Program-made: the position numbers and the translations under genes
Assembly (NCBI GenBank): GCA_031273965.1
Contig: JAISQX010000131.1
Coordinates: forward strand, 1-12,499
Direction of reading: 5' to 3'
DNA from: Clostridiales bacterium
Lineage (GTDB): Bacteria; Bacillota; Clostridia; Christensenellales; JAISNN01
DNA length: 12,499 bases
The notes under the pieces: generated by a model
Database searches by the model: none
Told to the model about the DNA's origin: nothing
Seen by the model: only the letters and a program-made list of their open reading frames with translations
Shown here: positions 1 to 7,004 of the stretch, piece after piece
Numbering within the stretch: the first letter of the stretch is position 1
Layout: the number at the start of each line of letters is the position of its first letter

Positions 1-2
1 GC

Positions 3-512
3 GCTTCGGCGGCGGGCGGCATAGTCGGATATAGCAGAGGTATGATTATTTCCTGCGCGTCGTCCGTAAAGATTTACGGCAACGGTCGACTCGGCGGTAT
101 TGCGGGAGCGGGTTACGGCACATATATAGTTAATTGCGGGGTATACGACAGCGAAATAACGTTGTTTCTTGTCAAAGAAAACCGCGAGGCGGGCGGATTG
201 ATAGGGTACGCCGCGACAAGAACCTTAGCGACGGGATGCACGGTCAGTAATACGGTTGTCCGCTATGCGGGAGCCGAGGACATTGCGTTGCAGGATATCG
301 CGCCGTATATCGGAAAAGCCGTAGGCTTATTGAACGAAAGCAATATTTACGACGTTTCCGCCGAAAATTCTACGCTTGATCCGGGGGACTTGAACGAGAA
401 TTACGTAATCACCGGGAAGGTTTTTAATCAAAAGATAAATTTCGGAACCGGACCGAACGGGATTTACGGAGCGTTGCAATCGAACAGCTTTGTAATTATG
501 AATGCCGCGTGA
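3..512 (+). CDS. GLUG-repeat surface protein, C-terminal part (5' end outside window)
   Basis: This reading frame is open from the left edge and ends at TGA 510-512, so only the C-terminal 169 residues are seen. The first ATG in frame (42) is internal, because the frame upstream of it already encodes AGGIVGYSRG, the same kind of motif. At least three Gly-rich units of the form (A/L)GG(I/L)(V/A/I)G followed by a Cys-containing strand are visible (AGGIVGY, LGGIAGA, AGGLIGY), as in GLUG-motif repeats of secreted or surface beta-helical proteins. The last ~80 residues are not repetitive. No sortase motif or membrane anchor is seen at the C-terminus, so any anchor must lie upstream or be absent. 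An adhesin or surface-structure role is inferred from the motif only. The ABC transporter gene starts 85 nt downstream. Confidence 0.7.
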   Translation, partial: ASAAGGIVGYSRGMIISCASSVKIYGNGRLGGIAGAGYGTYIVNCGVYDSEITLFLVKENREAGGLIGYAATRTLATGCTVSNTVVRYAGAEDIALQDIAPYIGKAVGLLNESNIYDVSAENSTLDPGDLNENYVITGKVFNQKINFGTGPNGIYGALQSNSFVIMNAA

Positions 513-597
513 CAATTTCAACGATTTCGTAAGATGCTTTTTTCGGTTGACGTTTTGTCAAAGCGTGGAAAAAGAGCGAGTAAAACGGGAGTAATGA

Positions 598-3150
598 ATG
601 CTTGAGTTAAAAAACATAAGCAAGACATATAAATCAAAAAGAAGCAACGATTGCGCCGCCGTAAGAAATATAAGCGTTAATTTCGGCGACAGCGGTCTTG
701 TTTTTGTTTGCGGAAAAAGCGGAAGCGGCAAGAGTACTCTTTTGAATCTCATGAGCGGAATGGATATGGCGGACAGCGGCGAGATAATAATCGAGGGAAA
801 GTCGTCAAAGGATTTTAAACAGCCGGATTTTGACATATACCGCAATACCTACGTCGGCTTTGTTTTTCAGGATTTTAATATCATAGAAGAGCTGTCGATA
901 AAAGAAAATATAGCTATGTCGCTTAAACTTCAAGGGAGAGATGCCGACGACGAAAGCATAAAAAACGCCTTGAGACAAGTAGGTCTTGAGGGTTACGAAA
1001 GCCGCCGTTCATCGGAGCTGTCCGGAGGTCAGCGCCAAAGGATATCCATAGCGCGCGCGCTCATTAAAAATCCGAAAATCATATTTGCCGACGAGCCCAC
1101 GGGAAGCCTTGACGCGGCTACGGGAGTTCAGATTTTTGAGCTTTTTAAGGAATTGTCAAAAACGCGTTTGGTTATTATAGTCAGCCACGACGCGGACAGC
1201 GCCTTGGTGTACGGAGACAGATTAATTGAAATGAACGACGGAGTCGTCGTTTCGGACAAGACAAAGGTTTCGGACGTCGATCTCGGACGCATCAAATTCG
1301 AGTATCAGCGCCGTATAGACCGTTCGTTCGTCGCAACGCAAGACGAATCGGGGTCAAAAAATAAGCCGCGCTTTGAGAGCATAAAGACTAAGCTTCCCAT
1401 AAAGCACGCGTTAAAAATAAGCGTTTCAAACTTTAAGCAGAGAAAGGGCAGATTTTTTATTACTATATTGCTTACGGTAGTCGCGCTCGCCGTATTCGGT
1501 TTGTCAGACATAATGAAAAACTATAATTATCATACCGCAAGCCTAAATACCTTTGAAAGTATAAAAGTCAATACTCTTCTTGCGGTGAATACGCGGTATG
1601 TCTACGATGATAACGGTGAAATCGACATCGACGAGTTAGGCGATCCGATAACCGAAGCTATCGTTTATACAGAAGACGACATAAAGAAGTTACAGGCGGG
1701 TATTTCCACGGCTTACCGCGCTTACCGTTTTAACGTGACAATTCCCAGATATTCAACGCCGCCGGCGGTCACGACGATATATAACAATCGTATACAGCTT
1801 TTTGTGGAGATGGGAAAGAGCGTTGACTCGGAATCTTTAAACGGTTTTTATCACGCGTCGCTTATTGCCGGACATTATCCTCGTACAAATAAAAACGCGG
1901 TGGAGATACTTATCTCGGATTTTATCGCGGACAGTATTATGTTTTTTGGCGCCAAGCTAAAAAAAGTCGATATTTTTCCGAATACGGGATACGAAAGCAT
2001 ATTAAATCAGGTACTGGAATATAGCGGATATTCGCTAAAAATAGTCGGCATATATTCCACAAATTACAAAAGCATGGATTTTCAAAATAGAGAAAGAAGA
2101 TTTGAATACAATTTTAATATGCAAAACATATATACGGCGGCTTTGACTACGGAAAACGCTCTGTATGGGTTTGCCGTCAAGAGTAACGTCTTTCAAGCGA
2201 ACGGTTTTTTATCTTCCGACGTAAATTCGGACAAATTGGGCGTGAATCTCAGTATAATCGGTTCGCCTTCGGCTTATTACGTGTTTTCCGCGACGGAAGG
2301 AGTACAGGTCAAGTACATAGACGGGTATAACCATTTTAACTCTTTGAAGGGCAACGAGGTCATAATAGGCAGTTCTCTTTTGGGTAAACTTTTGGGCATA
2401 GGCGAGTACTACGGTTTTATCGACGTCGTTACGGAGGATTTTAAAAATCTCAAGCTGAATTTCGGTTTTTTAAGCGACGACAGAGCGTCCGCGCTTAAGA
2501 ATATGAATATAATCGGCGTCTTTGACGACGCGGCGTACGGCAATACGCAAAACGCCGTGGTAATGAGCGAGTCGGCTAAGGATATCTGTATAAAGGACGG
2601 AATGATAGTCGCGAATATGTTCGTGCCGCTTACGGGCAACAGAGCCGTCGATGAGCGAATGCTGACTTATATGGAAAGCAATATGATAAGATACGCGACT
2701 TACGCGACGACGGAGCTTGCGGCAATGGACAAAATATTCGACATAATCATAGATGTTTTTGATATGGCGAGTCTTGTCTTATTTCTCTTTGTCTTGTTGT
2801 TAATGTACAACTTTATCTCGTCCGGAATAATGGCAAAAAAGAAAGAGATAGGCATCCTCCGGGCTATGGGGGCGAGGGGCGTGGATATAGCTAAAATATT
2901 CGTTCTGGAAGACGCGGCTATTATTATGCTTGATATTATACTGACGATTATTTTTATGAATATCGGAGCGTTTATCATAAACGCTTCGCTTACGAGGAAT
3001 TTTTCATCCACGTTAAGCATACTCAGTCCCGATTTATCAAGCATATTGTACGTCGTAATAAGCTGCATAATCATGGTAATTCTCTCAAGCGCGTTGCCGT
3101 TGATACGGATAATAAAAATGAAACCTATCGACGCAATAAAAAATAATTAG
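598..3150 (+). CDS. MacB/FtsX-type ABC transporter, fused ATPase and permease
   Basis: Single-chain ABC protein of 850 aa. The N-terminal ATPase (about residues 1-225) has Walker A GKSGSGKST (39-47, Lys45), Q-loop Gln91, signature LSGGQ (141-145), Walker B IIFADE (161-166) and H-loop His197, so it should hydrolyse ATP. One membrane segment follows (about 286-305), then a large extracellular region (about 307-720) and three C-terminal membrane segments (about 722-740, 772-795, 815-836) with the FtsX-type cytoplasmic motif KKKEIGILRAMGA between the first two of these. This 1+3 topology is that of MacB (type VII ABC), which drives extracytoplasmic proteins rather than classical transmembrane import. 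The extracellular part is roughly twice the MacB size and seems to hold two similar modules. Start ATG 598 is set by GGGAG at 587-591, 6 nt upstream. The gene ends 15 nt before the SGNH-fold gene, so the two are probably co-transcribed. Substrate unknown; antimicrobial peptide or lipoprotein export, or envelope control, are possible. Confidence 0.88.
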   Translation: MLELKNISKTYKSKRSNDCAAVRNISVNFGDSGLVFVCGKSGSGKSTLLNLMSGMDMADSGEIIIEGKSSKDFKQPDFDIYRNTYVGFVFQDFNIIEELSIKENIAMSLKLQGRDADDESIKNALRQVGLEGYESRRSSELSGGQRQRISIARALIKNPKIIFADEPTGSLDAATGVQIFELFKELSKTRLVIIVSHDADSALVYGDRLIEMNDGVVVSDKTKVSDVDLGRIKFEYQRRIDRSFVATQDESGSKNKPRFESIKTKLPIKHALKISVSNFKQRKGRFFITILLTVVALAVFGLSDIMKNYNYHTASLNTFESIKVNTLLAVNTRYVYDDNGEIDIDELGDPITEAIVYTEDDIKKLQAGISTAYRAYRFNVTIPRYSTPPAVTTIYNNRIQLFVEMGKSVDSESLNGFYHASLIAGHYPRTNKNAVEILISDFIADSIMFFGAKLKKVDIFPNTGYESILNQVLEYSGYSLKIVGIYSTNYKSMDFQNRERRFEYNFNMQNIYTAALTTENALYGFAVKSNVFQANGFLSSDVNSDKLGVNLSIIGSPSAYYVFSATEGVQVKYIDGYNHFNSLKGNEVIIGSSLLGKLLGIGEYYGFIDVVTEDFKNLKLNFGFLSDDRASALKNMNIIGVFDDAAYGNTQNAVVMSESAKDICIKDGMIVANMFVPLTGNRAVDERMLTYMESNMIRYATYATTELAAMDKIFDIIIDVFDMASLVLFLFVLLLMYNFISSGIMAKKKEIGILRAMGARGVDIAKIFVLEDAAIIMLDIILTIIFMNIGAFIINASLTRNFSSTLSILSPDLSSILYVVISCIIMVILSSALPLIRIIKMKPIDAIKNN

Positions 3151-3165
3151 ACGGAATATTGGGAA

Positions 3166-4101
3166 ATGATGAAAAAAATTATAGTGCTCGCCATAATATT
3201 TATCCTGTCTTTTTCAGCTTTTACGCCTTTGGGCGTAAAGTCGTTCGGCGCGCAAAACTCGGAGCTATTGATATTCGGCGGAGCCGTGTCGGGGGGTGCC
3301 GGCGTCGAGACGGAAAACTCTTACGCCAAGCTGTTTTCCGTCAAAAATCGATTAAACTTAAAAAATTATGCCGTTCACGGCTTAACGACGGAGGAGCTTA
3401 ACGTCGTTTTGGACGGAATTTCCGACTCCGAAATACGTAACGCGGGGTTGATAGTCGTCGAGACGGGATTGCACGATATATTGAACGTTTTGGATACCGT
3501 TCTTTTAAAGATTGACGCGGCGGAGCTAGACGCCGCCGCCATAAACCGATTGGGAGCCGAACTTGAGTCGGAGAGTTTCGTGAGCAAAATGCAAAAAGCA
3601 GTAGACGATTTTGAGATAGAGTTTAACAAAGTCGCGGATAGATTACGCGCAAAAAATACCGAGGTGGCGGTCTTTACCGTTTATAATCCGTATAGCGGAA
3701 TAATGATAGAGAATCAGCTTGCGGGAATAGAACGTTTTAATCTGGGGCTTTATGTAGAGTTTTGGTTGGACAAAATGAACGCCTGCATACGGGGCAGAGG
3801 CGATATAAAAATTGTGGATATCTTTGAAGTTTTTGAGGTCAGCGCAAAAAAACTCGTCAATGCGACTATAACTCTTATTCCGCCGCGTTACGTGATTGAC
3901 CCGTATCCGACGAAAGCGGGACAAATGCAGATATATGAAAGCCTGAATACGTTTTATACACAATCGAATAAGCCGACAAATTCCGGTAAACTGCCGGCAT
4001 GGGCGGTGGCGTTAATCGTCGTCGGATGCACTATTCTTTTGGCGGCCGCCGCGGGTGCGGGATATTTTGCCTATAAAAAGAAAAAGACGCAAAAAATCTA
4101 A
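3166..4101 (+). CDS. Membrane-anchored SGNH/GDSL-fold protein, probable pseudoenzyme
   Basis: 311 aa. N-terminal signal peptide (MMKKII plus hydrophobic stretch, cleavage plausible near SFGA, residue 29) and a C-terminal membrane segment (about 278-301) followed by KKKK point to an extracytoplasmic domain held in the membrane. The body reads like an SGNH hydrolase: block I LLIFGGAVSGGAGVETENSY matches the usual LGDSLTAGYGV-x-SY pattern, block II is NYAVHGLTTEEL, block III is VVETGLHDILNVL, block V is IDPYPTKAGQ. The catalytic positions are changed: Ser to Ala40 (FGGA instead of GDS), the GxND Asn to His103, and the block V His to Tyr247. It is therefore unlikely to be an esterase and may be a binding or regulatory partner. 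ATG 3166 or 3169 could be the start; GGA at 3153-3155 favours 3166. It follows the ABC transporter by 15 nt. The fold assignment rests on motif order only. Confidence 0.7.
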   Translation: MMKKIIVLAIIFILSFSAFTPLGVKSFGAQNSELLIFGGAVSGGAGVETENSYAKLFSVKNRLNLKNYAVHGLTTEELNVVLDGISDSEIRNAGLIVVETGLHDILNVLDTVLLKIDAAELDAAAINRLGAELESESFVSKMQKAVDDFEIEFNKVADRLRAKNTEVAVFTVYNPYSGIMIENQLAGIERFNLGLYVEFWLDKMNACIRGRGDIKIVDIFEVFEVSAKKLVNATITLIPPRYVIDPYPTKAGQMQIYESLNTFYTQSNKPTNSGKLPAWAVALIVVGCTILLAAAAGAGYFAYKKKKTQKI

Positions 4102-4198
4102 ATCCAAGCGTTTGGAGAAGCGAAACGCGCCGTGAACGAGTAAGATATAAGTCTTGAATTTTGCGTATTTTGTCGGAGAACCAAATATTTTTTTGTAG
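4102..4198. other. Spacer after SGNH-fold gene, hairpin without T-run
   Basis: A 6-bp perfect stem, GCGTTT (4108-4113) with AAACGC (4123-4128) and a 9-nt loop, sits 6 nt after the stop codon. It is not followed by a T-run, so it is at best an mRNA 3'-end stabilising hairpin or a non-canonical terminator. A T-run occurs at 4188-4194 but has no adjacent stem. Confidence 0.3.
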
Positions 4199-4205
4199 AA
4201 AAATC

Positions 4206-4234
4206 TTGATTTTTGACTTCTTATGTGTTATAAT
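4206..4234 (+). promoter_or_regulatory. Sigma-A type promoter of the tetR-family gene
   Basis: TTGATT at 4206-4211, 17 nt spacer, TATAAT at 4229-4234, with an extended -10 TG at 4226-4227. This is close to the consensus and puts the start of transcription near 4241, about 36 nt before the first ATG. A tempting TTGACT at 4213-4218 is only 10 nt from the -10 and is not used. Confidence 0.75.
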
Positions 4235-4239
4235 ATACT

Positions 4240-4253
4240 AACGAACGTTTGTT
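4240..4253. promoter_or_regulatory. Probable TetR operator (autoregulation)
   Basis: AACGAAC (4240-4246) followed by GTTTGTT (4247-4253) forms a 14-bp palindrome with one mismatch. It resembles AACGAAC/GTTCGTT-type operators of TetR-family regulators and covers the predicted transcription start just downstream of the -10. A repressor bound here would block its own promoter. No equally good copy was seen in front of the ABC transporter gene; only a shorter ACGA-TT-TCGT at 521-530 is there. Confidence 0.55.
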
Positions 4254-4276
4254 CTAAGAAATTCTCATAAGGCGTT

Positions 4277-4879
4277 ATGAATATGAGCGAGCACTGCAAG
4301 ACAAAAGAAAAGATTTTTTTTACCGCGGTCAAGATGTTTTCCGAGCGCGGATACAAAAATGTTTCGATGCGAGATATTGCCGAGGATATCGGCATCAAAG
4401 CCGCTTCAATCTATAATCATTTTGAATCTAAGGCAAAGATATTAGAGGGAATCTATGATTATTTTTTTGAAAAGTTAGAAAAATACATGCCGACGGTGGA
4501 CAGTCTTTTGGCTCTTGCCGAAACTAAGCCGCCGTCGGAGGTTTTTTTGATGTTAGATTACCATTTTCCGGGTATAGAGGAGGTAATGGACAGAATAATC
4601 GTTATCGGCGGCACGGAATTTCTTACGGACGATATAAGCGCGTCTTTTATAAAAAAGCTCTTTGTTGAAGTCCCGCGTTTTTATATCGGCGCGCTTTTGA
4701 ACAAATGGATAGAAACTAAAGTCATTATGCCAATCGATGTGGACGCTTTCTTATATATCTATACCAGCATGGGCTTCAATGCGTCCATGCGTCTTTTTTC
4801 AAAGATACCGGTTAACGTCGGCGAGTGGCGCAGGGCGTGGATGGTCTTGATTTCACTTCTAAAGAAATATCCCGAGTGA
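4277..4879 (+). CDS. TetR/AcrR family transcriptional regulator
   Basis: 200 aa. Residues 8-55 form the TetR N-terminal DNA-binding domain: EKIFFTAVKMFSERGYKNVSMRDIAEDIG followed by the recognition segment IKAASIYNHFESKAKIL, which fits the family pattern (A-x-x-LF-x-x-x-G...T-x-x-x-IA...G-x-x-x-x-x-x-Y-x-HF-x-x-K). The remaining ~140 residues are a helical ligand-binding and dimerisation region without recognisable specificity. Length is typical for the family. AAGG at 4269-4272 is 4 nt from ATG 4277 and 10 nt from ATG 4283, so either could be the true start (MNMSEH or MSEH). A strong promoter and an operator-like palindrome precede the gene, suggesting autorepression. Its other targets are not evident; the upstream ABC transporter and the downstream desulfurase are the nearest candidates. 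Confidence 0.9.
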   Translation: MNMSEHCKTKEKIFFTAVKMFSERGYKNVSMRDIAEDIGIKAASIYNHFESKAKILEGIYDYFFEKLEKYMPTVDSLLALAETKPPSEVFLMLDYHFPGIEEVMDRIIVIGGTEFLTDDISASFIKKLFVEVPRFYIGALLNKWIETKVIMPIDVDAFLYIYTSMGFNASMRLFSKIPVNVGEWRRAWMVLISLLKKYPE

Positions 4880-4953
4880 TAAATTGTTCCGAAGGTTTTT
4901 TGATTTTCGGAGTTTGTCGGTAGTTGGGTTTTCGGAGATTATAGGATAGAAAC

Positions 4954-6066
4954 ATGATATATCTGGATTATGCCGCGGATACGCCTGCGGACGAGAGGGT
5001 TATAGAGGAATTTTGTCTGTGTCAGAGAGAGTTTTATGCGAATCCAAATTCCACTCATCCTTCGGGAACGGTTGCGGCGAAAAAGCTTTTTGATAGTATA
5101 GAGAGAATAAAGAATTTTTTTGAAAGCGCGAACGAATATGAATTTATACCCGTAGCGTCGGCGAGCGAGGCTAACAACCTTGCGATAAAGGGGATAGCCG
5201 AGTCTTATAGAGAAAACGGGCGGCATATTATTTCGACTTATTTAGAACACGCGTCCGTCGGGGGCGCGTTGACATATTTACAGAACAAGGGCTATGAAGT
5301 GGAGCTTGCCGACATAAAGCGGGACGGAAAAATCGATACGGAGAGTTTGAGAGCGCTTATGCGCAAAGACACGATATTGGTGTCCGTATGCGCCGCGGAC
5401 AGTGAGCTTGGAACGCTTCAGCCGATAAGAGAGATAATAAAAATAGTTTCGGAATATCCGTCTTGTCGGGTTCATACCGACGCCGCGCAAGCCGTGGGAA
5501 AGATACCCGCCGCGTTTTTTTGCGGGGCGGATTGCTTTTCGTTTGCCGCGCATAAATTTTACGGGTTGAACGGAGCGGCTTTTTTAGCGAGGCGCAAAGG
5601 CGTGATTTTGAGTCCGCTTATTCACGGCGGCGGCAGCGTTTCATTGTACAGAAGCGGTACGCCGCCTTTGGCTTTGATTGCCTCGGCGGCGAAAGCCGTC
5701 GAGCTTGCGTATGAAAATTTGCGCGAGCGTTTTGAATATGTTAGCAAGCTAAACGCTTACGTGAGGAATTGTCTTATCGGCATTCGCGGAATAAAGATAA
5801 ACAGTCCCGCGGACGCGTCCCCGTATATATTGAATATAAGCGTAGAGGGTAAAAAGGGTGAACAGACCAAGGATTTTCTCGGAGAACACGGTATTTGCGT
5901 TTCCGTAAAATCGGCTTGTTCGGTTAAAAATACGCCTTCAAAAGCCGTTCTTGTCGTTACGGGGGAGCGAAAAAGAGCATTATCGTCGATAAGAATAAGC
6001 CTTTCGCATTTGACGGACAAAAAAGAAGCGGACGAGCTGATTGATACTCTTAAGGGATACGTTTGA
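4954..6066 (+). CDS. Cysteine desulfurase, IscS/NifS class (divergent)
   Basis: PLP enzyme of 370 aa expected to take sulfur from L-cysteine as a protein persulfide, giving alanine. Family landmarks in order: YLDYAAD near the N-terminus, NPNSTHPSG (30-38), SASEANNLAIKG (69-80), EHASV with His99, DAAQ with Asp176 and Gln179, PLP Lys201 in AAHKFYG, RSGTP with Arg233, and the catalytic loop SACS with Cys322. The short Cys loop marks the class I (IscS/NifS) group. It is shorter than E. coli IscS (404 aa). Several usually conserved cofactor-site residues differ: the NNE motif reads DSE (149-151), the SGHK serine is Ala198, and the GGGQE/GGGHE position reads GGGSV (225-229). AGGA at 4943-4946 sets ATG 4954 with 7 nt spacing. 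A PP-loop gene starts 1 nt after the stop, which points to sulfur supply for tRNA thiolation rather than general Fe-S assembly; no iscU-like gene is next to it. Confidence 0.87.
   Translation: MIYLDYAADTPADERVIEEFCLCQREFYANPNSTHPSGTVAAKKLFDSIERIKNFFESANEYEFIPVASASEANNLAIKGIAESYRENGRHIISTYLEHASVGGALTYLQNKGYEVELADIKRDGKIDTESLRALMRKDTILVSVCAADSELGTLQPIREIIKIVSEYPSCRVHTDAAQAVGKIPAAFFCGADCFSFAAHKFYGLNGAAFLARRKGVILSPLIHGGGSVSLYRSGTPPLALIASAAKAVELAYENLRERFEYVSKLNAYVRNCLIGIRGIKINSPADASPYILNISVEGKKGEQTKDFLGEHGICVSVKSACSVKNTPSKAVLVVTGERKRALSSIRISLSHLTDKKEADELIDTLKGYV
6052..6057 (+). promoter_or_regulatory. Ribosome binding site that decides the TtcA-type start
   Basis: AAGGGA lies inside the last codons of the desulfurase gene, 10 nt before ATG 6068. 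It argues for ATG 6068 over an in-frame TTG at 6041, which lies upstream of this site and would overlap the desulfurase by 26 nt. The arrangement (stop 6064-6066, start 6068) implies translational coupling. Confidence 0.6.
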
Positions 6067-6067
6067 T

Positions 6068-6931
6068 ATGGAAAGATACGAAAAAACTGAACGAAGTATA
6101 ATAACGACGTATAGGTCGGCGATTTGGAAGAAATTCGTCGCCGCGATAAACGAGTATAAGCTCATAAAAGACGGCGACAAGATAGCCGTATGTATTTCAG
6201 GCGGTAAAGATTCTATGCTTATGGCAAAATGCTTTCAGGAACTGAAACGGCACGGCAGAAATAATTTTGAAGCCGTGTTTTTGGTAATGGACCCGGGATA
6301 TAACGAGATAAACAGATTGACTGTGGAAAATAACGCGAAGCTTTTAAATATTCCGATAACAGTTTTTGAATCGAATATTTTTTCTGTAGTTGCGGATATT
6401 GACGAATCGCCTTGTTATCTGTGCGCAAGAATGCGGCGGGGCAATCTTTATGCGAAAGCAAAAGAGTTGGGGTGTAATAAAATAGCTTTGGGGCATCATT
6501 TTGACGACGTTATAGAGACAATTCTCATGGGAATTTTGTATAACGGGCAGATACAATCGATGATGCCAAAGCTAAAAAGCGATAATTTTGAGGGGATGGA
6601 GCTTATACGCCCGATGTATCTCGTTGAGGAACGCGATATCATTAACTGGCGAAATTATAACGAGCTGAATTTTATTCAATGCGCATGCCGCTTCACCGAG
6701 AATTGCTCTATCTGCAATAACGGCGGCGGAGGTTCAAAACGACAGGAAGTAAAGGAACTTATAAAAACGCTTAAAAGGAATAATCCCAACGCGGGCATAA
6801 ATATTTTTAGGAGCATGTACAATATAAATCTCGATACGGCGATAGGCTACAAAAAAGACGGTAAAAAACACGGTTTTTTGGACTGTTACGATAAATCCGG
6901 ACGGGGGAAAAAGAATGCGGATAAGGAATAA
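6068..6931 (+). CDS. TtcA-family PP-loop protein, probable tRNA 2-thiolation enzyme
   Basis: 287 aa from ATG 6068. The PP-loop ATP-pyrophosphatase motif ISGGKDS (43-49) adenylates the target base in this family. TtcA landmarks follow: CYLCARMRRGNLY with Cys116 and Cys119, KIALGHHFDDVIET (138-151), MMPKLKSD (165-172), IRPM, and QCACRFTE with Cys205 and Cys207. In TtcA three cysteines hold a 4Fe-4S cluster used to activate sulfur. The reaction in TtcA is formation of 2-thiocytidine at position 32 of tRNA; that this copy uses the same base is inferred. An extra CSIC (Cys213, Cys216) followed by a glycine run sits between QCAC and the KRQEVK helix, giving four Cys in twelve residues. The gene starts 1 nt after the desulfurase stop, so the two are very likely made together, the first supplying sulfur to the second. 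Its 3' end faces the Rrf2 gene. Confidence 0.85.
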   Translation: MERYEKTERSIITTYRSAIWKKFVAAINEYKLIKDGDKIAVCISGGKDSMLMAKCFQELKRHGRNNFEAVFLVMDPGYNEINRLTVENNAKLLNIPITVFESNIFSVVADIDESPCYLCARMRRGNLYAKAKELGCNKIALGHHFDDVIETILMGILYNGQIQSMMPKLKSDNFEGMELIRPMYLVEERDIINWRNYNELNFIQCACRFTENCSICNNGGGGSKRQEVKELIKTLKRNNPNAGINIFRSMYNINLDTAIGYKKDGKKHGFLDCYDKSGRGKKNADKE

Positions 6932-6939
6932 CCTTAAAT

Positions 6940-6961
6940 AAACGACGGGAAGCGACCGTTT
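6940..6961. terminator. Weak hairpin between convergent genes
   Basis: AAACG (6940-6944) can pair with CGTTT (6957-6961), with T's continuing to 6963 on the + strand; on the - strand two G-U pairs lengthen the stem. It lies between the convergent TtcA-type and Rrf2 genes and could end both transcripts, but the stem is short. A second stem, GTTCTTT (6967-6973) with AAAGAAC (6986-6992), follows without a T-run. Confidence 0.3.
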
Positions 6962-7004
6962 TTAGAGTTCTTTAAGCTATGCAAAAAAGAACCGAAAACA
7001 GATT

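Noticed and set aside
547..561. TTGACG as a -35 box, with TTGAC-N5-GTCAA symmetry, before the ABC transporter
   Set aside because: No -10 hexamer is found 16-18 nt downstream; the symmetry is only 5 bp, so no promoter or operator is called.
3159..3401. Open frame of 80 codons at the start of the SGNH-fold gene
   Set aside because: It is a different-frame shadow; the overlapping frame has a signal peptide, a full-length fold and a membrane anchor.
4888..4911. TCCGAA...TTCGGA hairpin after the tetR-family gene as a terminator
   Set aside because: The loop is 12 nt and no T-run follows, so termination before the desulfurase cannot be claimed.
6041..6067. TTG start for the TtcA-type protein, overlapping the desulfurase
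   Set aside because: The ribosome binding site AAGGGA is downstream of this codon and fits ATG 6068.
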